NCBI RefSeq assembly: GCF_029840925.1
Contig: NZ_JAOCDM010000053.1
Coordinates: 1-33,051 of the forward strand
Source of the DNA: Pseudomonas sp. GD03858
GTDB taxonomy: Bacteria > Pseudomonadota > Gammaproteobacteria > Pseudomonadales > Pseudomonadaceae
Direction of reading: 5' to 3'
Length of the DNA stretch: 33,051 nucleotides
The notes under the pieces: generated by a model
Told to the model about the DNA's origin: nothing
The model's input: the letters and a program-made list of their open reading frames with translations, nothing else
The model's database searches: none
Program-made: the position numbers and the translations under genes
In this document: positions 16,351 to 23,230 of the stretch, piece after piece
Numbering within the stretch: the stretch's first letter is position 1
Layout of the letters: every line of letters starts with the position of its first letter

Positions 16351-16950
16351 ATGATCGTGGTAGTGGAAGGCATCAGCGCCAGCGGCAAGACCACCTGGTG
16401 CGCCCGGCATGGCGGCGAGCATGTGATCGGCGAAAACGGACGCTTTGACAACGTCCCCGAGCGGGCGACCGATCCCGTTGGCGCAGCCAGGTTCTGGGCA
16501 CAGCGCAACGTCGATCGCTGGCAGGCGGCGCTGGCCATGGAGAGCGCCAGCGCGTTGGCCGTGTGCGACAGCGATCCGCTCAAGCTCCACTACATCTGGA
16601 CCCTCTGGCGGATCGGCGAAGCCCGTGAACAGGACTGGCATGCCGAGCTGCACGCCACCCGCGAAACCGTTGCGCAAGGCCGCATCGGCTTTGCCGACTG
16701 CTACCTCGTTGGACGCATCGAGCCGCAGCTCGCGAGGGCTCGGGCCAGTGCCGACAGCACTCGCCGGCGCAGCGGGTTCGAACTCCATGTACGCCTGCAA
16801 GAAGGGCTGATGGCTTGGTACTCAGCCATCGAGCAGGCACTTCCCGGCCGCGTACGGTTCGACTTTCCAACCACGATACCCAGTCGGTCCCAGCTCGAAG
16901 GGCGATATTCACTGCAAGCATTCGATCGCATGATCGCAGCGCTCGGCTAA
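16351..16950 (+). CDS. P-loop nucleoside/nucleotide kinase-like protein
   Basis: This 199-residue cytoplasmic protein from ATG 16351 has AAGGAG 11 bases upstream. A textbook Walker A, EGISASGKTT, sits at residues 6-15, placing it in the P-loop kinase superfamily (adenylate kinase- or chloramphenicol phosphotransferase-like ATPases). A later CDSDPLKLHYIWTLWRIGEA region could be the substrate/LID-like part, and RIGFADCYLVGRIEP follows. No specific substrate motif is recognisable. It stands alone between a terminator and a convergent GNAT gene. Function is otherwise unknown. Confidence 0.65.
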   Translation: MIVVVEGISASGKTTWCARHGGEHVIGENGRFDNVPERATDPVGAARFWAQRNVDRWQAALAMESASALAVCDSDPLKLHYIWTLWRIGEAREQDWHAELHATRETVAQGRIGFADCYLVGRIEPQLARARASADSTRRRSGFELHVRLQEGLMAWYSAIEQALPGRVRFDFPTTIPSRSQLEGRYSLQAFDRMIAALG

Positions 16951-16965
16951 GGTCGGGGCCGGCGC

Positions 16966-17397
16966 TCAGCCTTCGGCCAGACGCTTGCTGAGAAAATAGC
17001 GCCGATGCCCCTGAAGGTAGTCACCAAGCTCGCCAAACACTTCGAACCCCAGCGCTCGATAGAACGCCGGCGCCTGGAAACTGAAGGTATCCAGCCAGAT
17101 CCCGACGCACCCTTCCCGCCTCGCAAGCGCTTCGGCCTTGCCCATCAATTCACGCCCCAGCCCCTGGCCACGGGATGCCTCGGGCACGACCAGCAGCTCA
17201 ACGAACATCCAGCCGCCACCGAGTCTGCCATACAGCCCACCCGTGACCTCGCCTGTCAGCCCATCGCGCAGCGACCAGGCGAAGGCGCGCGCCCGAGGCG
17301 AACCAACCTTGCTGTCGTTGTAGGCTCGCAGCGGTTTGAGAATCGCCTGGTAATGCTGATCGGTGGCTTCGTCAGCGAATTCACAGTGCAGTGTCAT
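16966..17397 (-). CDS. GNAT family N-acetyltransferase
   Basis: This 143-residue acetyltransferase transfers acetyl from acetyl-CoA to an unidentified amine. The acetyl-CoA-binding motif A is present as LLVVPEASRGQGLGRELMGK, and the C-terminal FSFQAPAFYRALGFEVFGEL is the usual motif B with the conserved Tyr. The start ATG is at 17397 on the minus strand. It is convergent with the P-loop kinase gene and shows no operon partner. Confidence 0.85.
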   Translation of the reverse strand: MTLHCEFADEATDQHYQAILKPLRAYNDSKVGSPRARAFAWSLRDGLTGEVTGGLYGRLGGGWMFVELLVVPEASRGQGLGRELMGKAEALARREGCVGIWLDTFSFQAPAFYRALGFEVFGELGDYLQGHRRYFLSKRLAEG

Positions 17398-17744
17398 GGC
17401 AGGTAGTCCCTTGACCGGATGGGGCGTGGACGAAGTGCCTCGTTCCTTGTGCGGCAGACACTTCGATGACAGTTGATCACGATGACTGATTAGTCACAAA
17501 ACACCTGCGAGCCGCGTCGACCCGCAAACTTTCACGCGACAAAAAGTTAACGATTTTCGACATCTTTCAATTAGCAATTGATAAATAACGACAGTCCCTA
17601 TACTTATCCGATTCAGCGCATTTGCGCCACACAGAGCCTTGAATCCAAAAGCAAAAAAGCAGCCTCCCGACAATCACGGCAAACGCCAGAAAAGCCCCCG
17701 CTCTATTGCTCAGCAGTACCGGTTTTTATACACAGGACGATTTC
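17398..17744. other. 347-base AT-richer intergenic region upstream of the diguanylate cyclase
   Basis: No gene is seen. It contains the inverted repeat TCAATTAGCAATTGA (17567-17581) and an overlapping possible promoter: TTGATA (17578-17583) with TATACT (17599-17604), but only 15 bases between them. The region probably holds control sites for the GNAT gene on the left and the GGDEF gene on the right. Confidence 0.5.
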
Positions 17745-19151
17745 ATGAGCATATCTGAGCCTCTCTCTCCTCGCGTGCGGAGCAAGTGGTTGCTCCCTCT
17801 GGTGTTGTTCACCCTCTCCCTGGTACCGACGCTCGCCATTGTCCTGACCCTGGAAGACTCGTTCGAAAAGATTCGCGCGAGCAGGAACCAGCAAGCCGCC
17901 GACCATTTTGCCCATGCCATCGAACGGTCATTGAGCCATGCCCTGAACGCGGCTTACGGCCTGGGCGCGGCCGTGCGCCACCATGACGGCAGACTGGATG
18001 ATTTCGCCGAGCTTGCGTCGTATATCGTTCCCCATCCGGACCGCCTGTACGCCCTGGCGCTCGCACCTGGCGGCACCATCACCCAGAGCGCCCCCGCCGA
18101 TCGCCGGATACTGGCGCACGGCAGCGACTTGTCGACCTTGTTCGGCCATCGCAATCAAAAGATGGAAATGCTCGACCTCCCCATGGACCGGGTAACCTTC
18201 AAGGGGCCACTGCGCCTGGGCGATGGATCGCTCGGCGCGGTTGGCGTCATGCCGATCTTCATCGGCAAGCACGCCACGGGCAAGACGTTCTGGGGATTGT
18301 CGGTCGTCGCCATTCATCTGGACAGCGAGCTGCTGGAGGCCGAACTGGAGAGCCTTGGCAAACTGGGCTATCGCTACCGGTTGAGCGGCCAGAACCCGAT
18401 CACCGGCAACATGGAAACCGTGCTCGGCGCCAAGATCGGGGCAGAGGACAGGCAACCTGTGATTCAGCGCCCCATCGAAGGAACGCCGCTGTGGCTCAGC
18501 GTGCTGTGTGTCGATCGGCCCGGCTACCTCGGGCTGGTCAGCGCCATTGCCCTGGCCGTGCTGATTGGCGGCCTGATTGCCTGGTCCTGCTATAACCGGC
18601 TGCAATTGATCGATCAGAAAAAGGAACTGAAGAACCTCGCATCCTTCGACACGCTCACCGGGCTGCCCAATCGCCGCCTGCTGATGGCGCGCCTGCAGGC
18701 GACCCTCGAACATGCCGAGCAATACCGACGCAAAGTTGCCGTTTCCTATATAGACCTGGATGGCCTGAAACAGATTAACGACAACTGCGGGCATGCGGCC
18801 GGCGACAAGGTACTGGTCGAGTGTTCCAGGCACATGCAGCACTGCCTGCGGCCCAGCGACACCCTGGCGCGCGTCGGTGGCGACGAGTTCATCCTGGTCC
18901 TGGGCAACCTGCGCCACGAACACGAAGCCGACGCCATTTTGCAACGCGTCATCGAAGCCGCCAACATCGAATTCTGCTTCACAGGCACCAAGGCGAGTAT
19001 TTCGGCCAGCGTGGGCACGGCGTTCTTCGATACCCACGGCAAGCGCATCGACGAACTGCTTACACAGGCCGACAACGCCATGTACCAGACCAAGAAAAAC
19101 GGAAAGAACCGATGGGTGGTGGCGCCGGTACAGCACGCCGACAACTGTTAG
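17745..19151 (+). CDS. Membrane diguanylate cyclase (CHASE-like sensor plus GGDEF)
   Basis: This enzyme makes cyclic di-GMP from two GTP. It has 468 residues from ATG 17745 (AGGA seven bases upstream). A first membrane segment lies at about residues 12-35. A periplasmic CHASE-like sensor of about 220 residues follows (HAIERSLSHALNAAYGLGAA and related text). After a second membrane segment (LGLVSAIALAVLIGGLIAW) comes a cytoplasmic GGDEF domain. The active-site motif is intact (RVGGDEFILVLG). An RxxD inhibitory site (RPSD) lies five residues before it, so product inhibition is expected. The stop codon TAG falls inside the left IS-derived repeat, so the extreme C-terminus may have been slightly altered by the insertion. 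Confidence 0.9.
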   Translation: MSISEPLSPRVRSKWLLPLVLFTLSLVPTLAIVLTLEDSFEKIRASRNQQAADHFAHAIERSLSHALNAAYGLGAAVRHHDGRLDDFAELASYIVPHPDRLYALALAPGGTITQSAPADRRILAHGSDLSTLFGHRNQKMEMLDLPMDRVTFKGPLRLGDGSLGAVGVMPIFIGKHATGKTFWGLSVVAIHLDSELLEAELESLGKLGYRYRLSGQNPITGNMETVLGAKIGAEDRQPVIQRPIEGTPLWLSVLCVDRPGYLGLVSAIALAVLIGGLIAWSCYNRLQLIDQKKELKNLASFDTLTGLPNRRLLMARLQATLEHAEQYRRKVAVSYIDLDGLKQINDNCGHAAGDKVLVECSRHMQHCLRPSDTLARVGGDEFILVLGNLRHEHEADAILQRVIEAANIEFCFTGTKASISASVGTAFFDTHGKRIDELLTQADNAMYQTKKNGKNRWVVAPVQHADNC

Positions 19152-19334
19152 GGATTCTCCGATCACGTCAGCACAGGCCATCTGGCCTGTGCTGAAATCG
19201 CCCTCCGTCCAACTGCCTTCTACAAGCCCGCCATCCCATGGGTCAGAATTCAGCGGCTGAAAGTCGGGCTTTTCGGCGTCCCCAAGCCGTCCATTTCCGG
19301 CTGATGGGCAACGCGTTCGGAGTTTCCCTAACTG
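19145..19334 (+). mobile_element. Internally deleted IS5-type element (MITE-like), left copy
   Basis: This 190-base element begins CTGTTAGGGATTCTCC and ends GGAGTTTCCCTAACTG, which are imperfect inverted repeats (13 of 16 positions). Its first 103 bases (19145-19247) match the right copy at 21831-21933 with three mismatches, including the transposase start region CCATCCCATGGGTCAGA. It therefore keeps both ends but has lost the transposase body. A 13-base perfect stem (19168-19180 with 19183-19195) lies inside and could end the cyclase transcript. The IS5 family call comes from the transposase start in the right copy. Confidence 0.75.
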
Positions 19335-19428
19335 CGAAAATGTCGGACTGATATGCAGATGATCGCGTCGGTTCGGTGGTTTTTACTCGAGCTTCGAAAG
19401 GCGCAAGCAGTTTGGAAAAGGGGAACGC

Positions 19429-19457
19429 TTGCATAAGGTATCGAGACACTGGATAAT
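19429..19457 (+). promoter_or_regulatory. Sigma70-type promoter of the peptide cassette
   Basis: TTGCAT (19429-19434) and GATAAT (19452-19457) are separated by 17 bases, a near-ideal sigma70 arrangement in AT-rich DNA. They lie about 50 bases upstream of the peptide start codon and inside the island, clear of the IS remnant. Confidence 0.65.
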
Positions 19458-19470
19458 CTAAATCACTATC
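19452..19470. promoter_or_regulatory. Fur box overlapping the -10 of the peptide cassette
   Basis: GATAATCTAAATCACTATC matches the 19-base Fur consensus GATAATGATAATCATTATC at 15 positions by my count. A second, weaker match (12/19) follows at 19475-19493 (GCATTTGATAGTCGTTCTC). Between them lies the perfect inverted repeat CTATCAAAAGCATTTGATAG (19466-19485). Overlap with the -10 hexamer fits direct repression by iron-loaded Fur. Confidence 0.6.
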
Positions 19471-19508
19471 AAAAGCATTTGATAGTCGTTCTCATCAAGG
19501 AGATTTAC

Positions 19509-19679
19509 ATGAGCGAAAGATACTCTGATCCAATGTCTGATGCCTTCACCACGGTCAAGAATGGTGCAACCTTTCATGACGCTCGCCCTAAAAGCTTTAT
19601 TAGAAAGCTGTTCGCGCAAACCTTACCCCCGGGCCACTGCGTTCCAATGAATCCCCGTCCGTGCGGTTGGAACTGGTAA
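19509..19679 (+). CDS. Candidate precursor peptide (RiPP or microcin-like), 56 residues
   Basis: This short gene starts at ATG 19509, with AGGAG (19498-19502) six bases upstream; an in-frame upstream ATG at 19479 lies inside the Fur-like sites and is unlikely. The product begins MSERYSDPMSDAFTTVKNGA, has a basic middle (RPKSFIRK), and ends PPGHCVPMNPRPCGWNW. Cys44 and Cys52 could form a nine-residue loop, leaving a Gly-Trp-Asn-Trp tail. There is no Sec signal peptide and no double-glycine leader site. A leader of about 35-42 residues followed by a Pro/Cys/Trp-rich core is the pattern of modified-peptide precursors. The next genes encode a DUF6875-like protein and an ABC exporter. I recognise no known family; the role is inference from size, composition and neighbours. 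Confidence 0.65.
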   Translation: MSERYSDPMSDAFTTVKNGATFHDARPKSFIRKLFAQTLPPGHCVPMNPRPCGWNW

Positions 19680-19694
19680 ATCGATAATGTTTAG

Positions 19695-19718
19695 ACCCTC
19701 CTGTCAAAGGAGGGTTTT
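19695..19718 (+). terminator. Hairpin between peptide gene and downstream genes (attenuator-like)
   Basis: ACCCTCC and GGAGGGT form a seven-base perfect stem with loop TGTCAAA, followed by only four T. A leaky terminator here would give more peptide mRNA than downstream mRNA, as is common for precursor peptides. The 3' arm also contains GGAGGG, the probable ribosome-binding site of the next gene, so the hairpin may also limit its translation. Confidence 0.6.
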
Positions 19719-19724
19719 CCAGGG

Positions 19725-20447
19725 ATGGCGCGAATGACTCAAATATGGACAATTGGAGACTCAGCCCCTGTCGACTCTCCAAAATTTGTACAATCTTGTT
19801 ATGAAAGTGTCACACCGTACGTAGAGGGCTTTCTTACGGCACTGCATCCCTACCGAAATGGTGTCATGTGCCCATTCATGCCTAAGGCGCTGGCTGAGAA
19901 AAATATATATTTCACATACTTTGACAGTAAAGATACGGATCAGCGGCTTCAACATTTAATAGGCAAATGCATCAATTTCTATAAGTCGAGACCCAACACA
20001 TCCTTTGGCGCTGTCATCATACTTTTTGAGCAGGATTTCGATATTCTACGTTTGTTGCGCATGCATATCGACGCGAAAGCCAACTGCATAAAAAATGAGT
20101 TAATGATTGGCGCCCTCTATAAAGACAGTCAAGCCCCAAGCCTCCATTCCGCGGACTATTTTCCATTAAGAACGCCTACCCCAACGCTGGTACTCAGGGA
20201 TCTTACCGCCCAAGACTTACAGTTTTTAAACCCCGGTCATTACGGCGTTATTTCGAAACTTAAATTTCTTAATTCGTTTATTAAAAAATTCTCAACGCCG
20301 GACATGAAGGGGCATACCAAAATAAAAGTCACCGAGGCGATAATGCTGCGCAGGCGGCATAGATTGACGCTTGCCGTTTCAGGTTTTTGTTGGTCGTTAG
20401 TCGCGCTTGGCATTATCGGATTTACTTATTACAGGTGGGCGGCATGA
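19725..20447 (+). CDS. DUF6875-like protein with C-terminal membrane anchor
   Basis: This 240-residue protein starts at ATG 19725; ATG 19734 (MTQIWTIGDS) is an alternative, giving 237. Residues about 30-170 resemble the uncharacterised DUF6875 family as I remember it: HPYRNGVMCPFMPKAL at 41-56 (with the Cys-Pro-Phe-x-Pro motif), an ELMIGALY stretch at 125-132, and FPLRTPTPTLVLRDL at 146-160 followed by DLQFL. The family's function is unknown to me. A basic segment (RRRHR) and a single transmembrane helix at about 214-236 anchor it to the inner membrane. Its stop overlaps the exporter start by ATGA. Base composition is AT-rich like the rest of the island. It may modify or hand over the peptide; that is inference. 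Confidence 0.6.
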   Translation: MARMTQIWTIGDSAPVDSPKFVQSCYESVTPYVEGFLTALHPYRNGVMCPFMPKALAEKNIYFTYFDSKDTDQRLQHLIGKCINFYKSRPNTSFGAVIILFEQDFDILRLLRMHIDAKANCIKNELMIGALYKDSQAPSLHSADYFPLRTPTPTLVLRDLTAQDLQFLNPGHYGVISKLKFLNSFIKKFSTPDMKGHTKIKVTEAIMLRRRHRLTLAVSGFCWSLVALGIIGFTYYRWAA

Positions 20448-21799
20448 TCTATCGCGACTGGCGATTTCTTTCCGCACTGGGGCTCACTATACTTCAGCAA
20501 GTATTACTTGCACTTTCTACCTATTACATCGCGCAAGCAGGCTTGACGCTAGAAACTGGAAACGTCAAAGCCATACTGTTATATGTCTCGCTTTTCTTTT
20601 TTCTTGCGCTTCTGGCATACGTCGCCAGCTCGATTGCAACGCTTTTCTCCACGCGGGCGTCAAACGAGGCTTGGAAAAACTACTCAAATACTACGCTTAT
20701 TAAAGCAACGGAAGATTTGCAGTACGCCTCTGAAAAAAATAAAAAGTCCGTTGCTCAATGGCTCGGCGGAGAAGCTTCATCAACGATTGCATACGCCTGT
20801 GGCTTTTATCTCGGGTTAGTCTCGGTAAGCCTGAATGTCATTTTTACGCTTTTAGTATTTTACATATCCGTCGGTTGGCAAATTACGCTGGCAATGACAG
20901 CGTCACTTGCACTCTCCCTTGGCTTGGTAATGATCCTGCGAAAGCAGATCGAGAAATCCGCTGGGCAGATGCAATCTCAAAAACTTTCCGCTTTACTATC
21001 TATAGAGCTTGCGTGGAACTCGGCCATGTTTGGCAGTCGAAACATGCGTGACGAAGGGTTTCATGGGCTGAACGACAAAGTCAACTCTTACTTTGGGACG
21101 GTCAACAAGTATGTTTTGCTGGAGCAAATCATTGCTTGTGCTCCGATCATACTGTCGACGGTTGTTATCATAGTCGCTCTTCAGTGTTACGATATTTTTA
21201 CGCTAGCCGTTGCAGGGACGATCGTTGCAATACTCCCTCGCAGCCTTCAGGTATTCGGCAACGTGCATTCGCTGAGTATTTATTTAAGCCAGTTTTATCT
21301 GGTACGCACAAAGATTCGTAATTTAGATGAGTTCTCTTCCAAGCTGGATATAAATCTTGCTTTGTACTCGTCATCCTTGCGTGGCGTCACGATCCGTGAT
21401 GCGTCTACACGCGATAAAATAGAGCCTGATGAATTCATCAGTCAATTGCAAGGACACAGGATCTCTAGCGGTCGCTACACGGTTACCGGGCTTAACGGTT
21501 CCGGAAAGTCTTCGCTTCTAAAGATAATCAAAGGCAGCATTGATGATGCTTTGCTAATTACCCCGGAAACAAGCTTCATGAATCTGGATGGGGGATTATC
21601 TACAGGGCAAACTAAAATCAGAGAGCTTGAGAAGGTGCTTTCATTGTCTCCTCCTGTGTTAATGCTGGATGAGTGGGATGCCAATCTAGATGAAGACAAC
21701 TCTAGAAAAATAGATCAAGTTTTGGAGCTTGCATCAAGCCAGGTAGTTGTTATAGAGGTGCGGCACTTAGGTAAAAGAATGGACGCTATAGCTACATGA
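20444..21799 (+). CDS. ABC exporter with very short nucleotide-binding domain (PvdE/McjD/SyrD-like)
   Basis: This fused half-transporter has 451 residues from ATG 20444, which overlaps the upstream stop (ATGA); a longer frame from 20387 would overlap the previous gene. The first 290 or so residues contain about six membrane helices (for example LTILQQVLLALSTYYIAQAG). The ATPase part carries Walker A GLNGSGKSS (349-357), signature LSTGQ (about 385), and Walker B VLMLDEWD. The LSTGQ and DEW motifs match cyclic-peptide exporters such as PvdE. Only about 36 residues separate Walker A from the signature (about 95 in PvdE here), so the Q-loop and helical subdomain are missing or minimal. There is no C39 leader-peptidase domain. 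It is the likely exporter of the peptide product. Confidence 0.8.
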   Translation: MIYRDWRFLSALGLTILQQVLLALSTYYIAQAGLTLETGNVKAILLYVSLFFFLALLAYVASSIATLFSTRASNEAWKNYSNTTLIKATEDLQYASEKNKKSVAQWLGGEASSTIAYACGFYLGLVSVSLNVIFTLLVFYISVGWQITLAMTASLALSLGLVMILRKQIEKSAGQMQSQKLSALLSIELAWNSAMFGSRNMRDEGFHGLNDKVNSYFGTVNKYVLLEQIIACAPIILSTVVIIVALQCYDIFTLAVAGTIVAILPRSLQVFGNVHSLSIYLSQFYLVRTKIRNLDEFSSKLDINLALYSSSLRGVTIRDASTRDKIEPDEFISQLQGHRISSGRYTVTGLNGSGKSSLLKIIKGSIDDALLITPETSFMNLDGGLSTGQTKIRELEKVLSLSPPVLMLDEWDANLDEDNSRKIDQVLELASSQVVVIEVRHLGKRMDAIAT

Positions 21800-21830
21800 T
21801 GACGAGTGATTGCTTGCTTTTCGCTATTAG

Positions 21831-22163
21831 CTGTTAGGGATTCTCCGATCACGTCAGCACAGGCCATCCGACCTGTGCTGAAATCGTCCTCCGTCCAACT
21901 GCCTTCTACAAGCCCGCCATCCCATGGGTCAGATGAGCTTTTCCGATTTCGAGTACGCCGGTAAGCGCAAGCAAACCCGTCAGGAGCAGGTGGTGCCGTG
22001 GAGCGATCCAGCCATAGAGGAGGCGCTGTACGAGATCACTTCGATGCGCCAGTTTGCTCGTCTGACGCTCGGTGCTCCGACCCCCGAAAATTCAGCGAAT
22101 GATTGGTCCGAGCTTGCCAAGCTTGAAGCAGCGGTAATTGGTACGGAATTGGTACAGGATTAA
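21831..22163 (+). pseudogene. IS5-type element remnant with decayed transposase start, right copy
   Basis: The first 103 bases repeat the left IS copy (3 mismatches), in the same orientation. An open frame from ATG 21924 encodes a degenerate IS5-family transposase N-terminus: MSFSDFEYAGKRKQTRQEQ then VVPW joined directly to SDPAIEEALYEITSMRQFAR. Compared with the family as I recall it, about six residues are missing before QVVPW and roughly 40-50 more after it, including the region leading to the catalytic core. The frame then runs into unrelated sequence (SELAKLEAAVIGTELVQD) and stops at 22163. There is no right inverted repeat. It cannot encode a working transposase. Confidence 0.75.
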
Positions 22164-22293
22164 ATTTCCTTCACCTTGCGCCCTTTGGATATAAGGCATT
22201 CGACAGCCGTTGAACCATACTCCAGAATGCATCGGTTCTTCGGGGGAAACCCTTGCACAGCCAACGACATACCAACATTTAGTGAGCCTCAAC

Positions 22294-23220
22294 GTGAAAA
22301 CTTCCCTGTCCATCCTCAGCCTGCTGCTGTTGCTCACAGGTACCGCGACCCTCCCGTCGACTGCTGCTGCACAACCCCAGGCAACGGTCCAGCGCGACCC
22401 GAGCAAGCTGCACCTGGCCTCCGGCAGCGCCCTGCTGATCGATCTCAACACCAACCAGGAGCTGTATTCCAGCCACGCCGATCGCGTGCGCCCCATCGCC
22501 TCGGTCACCAAGCTGATGACCGCGATGGTCGTGCTCGACGCCAAGCTGCCCATGGACGAAATGCTCAGCATGACCATCGCCAACAACCCGGAGATGAAGG
22601 GCGTGTATTCCCGCGTGCGCCTGGGCAGCGAGCTGAACCGCCGCGAGACCTTGCTGATCACCCTGATGTCGTCGGAAAACCGCGCGGCCAATACCCTGGC
22701 CAACCACTACCCAGGCGGCTACGGCGCCTTCATCAAGGCGATGAACGCCAAGGCGCGCAGCCTGGGCATGAGCCACACGCGCTACGTCGAGCCGACCGGC
22801 CTGTCGACCCTGAACGTGTCCACCGCCCATGACCTGGCCAAGCTGCTCATGGCCTCGCGCAAGTACCCGATGCTCGGCGAACTGTCGACCACCGCCGAAA
22901 AGACCGTGGCGTTCCGCAAGCCCAACTACACCCTGGGCTTTCGCAACACCGATCACCTGGTCAACAAGAGCAACTGGGACATCAAGCTGACCAAGACCGG
23001 CTTCACCAATGAGGCCGGACACTGCCTGGTGCTGCTGACGAAGATGGACAATCGTCCGGTGGCGATGGTGATCCTGGACGCCTACGGCAAGTACACCCAC
23101 TTCGCCGATGCCAGTCGCATGCGCCAGTGGCTGGAGACCGGCAGCGCCAAGCCGGCGCCGGCGGTGGCCATGCAGTACAAGAGCGAGCGCCAGAACCGCC
23201 CGCGCCTGGCCCAGGACTGA
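22294..23220 (+). CDS. pbpG: D-alanyl-D-alanine endopeptidase (PBP7 family)
   Basis: This periplasmic serine peptidase cuts D-Ala-meso-DAP crosslinks in peptidoglycan. I choose GTG 22294 (308 residues, VKTSLSILSLLLLLTGTATL, first residue Met) because it opens directly with the signal peptide. The open frame extends upstream to 22210, but that stretch abuts the IS remnant and looks unrelated. The three catalytic motifs of the family are intact: SVTK at about 70-73, SEN in LMSSENRAAN, and KTG in IKLTKTGFTNEAG. The gene is convergent with the coiled-coil gene and separates the island from the pyoverdine genes. Confidence 0.88.
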   Translation: MKTSLSILSLLLLLTGTATLPSTAAAQPQATVQRDPSKLHLASGSALLIDLNTNQELYSSHADRVRPIASVTKLMTAMVVLDAKLPMDEMLSMTIANNPEMKGVYSRVRLGSELNRRETLLITLMSSENRAANTLANHYPGGYGAFIKAMNAKARSLGMSHTRYVEPTGLSTLNVSTAHDLAKLLMASRKYPMLGELSTTAEKTVAFRKPNYTLGFRNTDHLVNKSNWDIKLTKTGFTNEAGHCLVLLTKMDNRPVAMVILDAYGKYTHFADASRMRQWLETGSAKPAPAVAMQYKSERQNRPRLAQD

Positions 23221-23230
23221 GGCCAGCCAA

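Noticed and set aside
19243..19449. A 68-codon minus-strand frame across the left IS copy
   Set aside because: It runs through the IS inverted end and the cassette promoter and has no ribosome-binding site, so it is a by-product of the repeat.
19459..19489. A PvdS box upstream of the peptide gene (TAAAT at 19459, CGT at 19487)
   Set aside because: The spacing is 23 bases, not 16 or 17; the same bases fit a Fur site and a sigma70 -10 better.
19509..19679. Lasso peptide, lanthipeptide or class II microcin precursor
   Set aside because: There is no B/C lasso enzymes, no lanthionine synthetase, no double-glycine leader and no C39 peptidase domain on the exporter.
19509..19679. Darobactin-like peptide because of the Trp-Asn-Trp end
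   Set aside because: No radical SAM enzyme is encoded, and the triad is at the extreme C-terminus rather than at the start of a core.
19509..21799. Toxin-antitoxin or phage-defence module
   Set aside because: The exporter and the secreted-peptide layout do not fit, and no antitoxin, nuclease or sensor domain was seen.
22210..22293. Extended N-terminus of PbpG from ATG 22210
   Set aside because: It would place 28 non-signal residues before the signal peptide, in sequence next to an IS remnant; GTG 22294 fits the family better.
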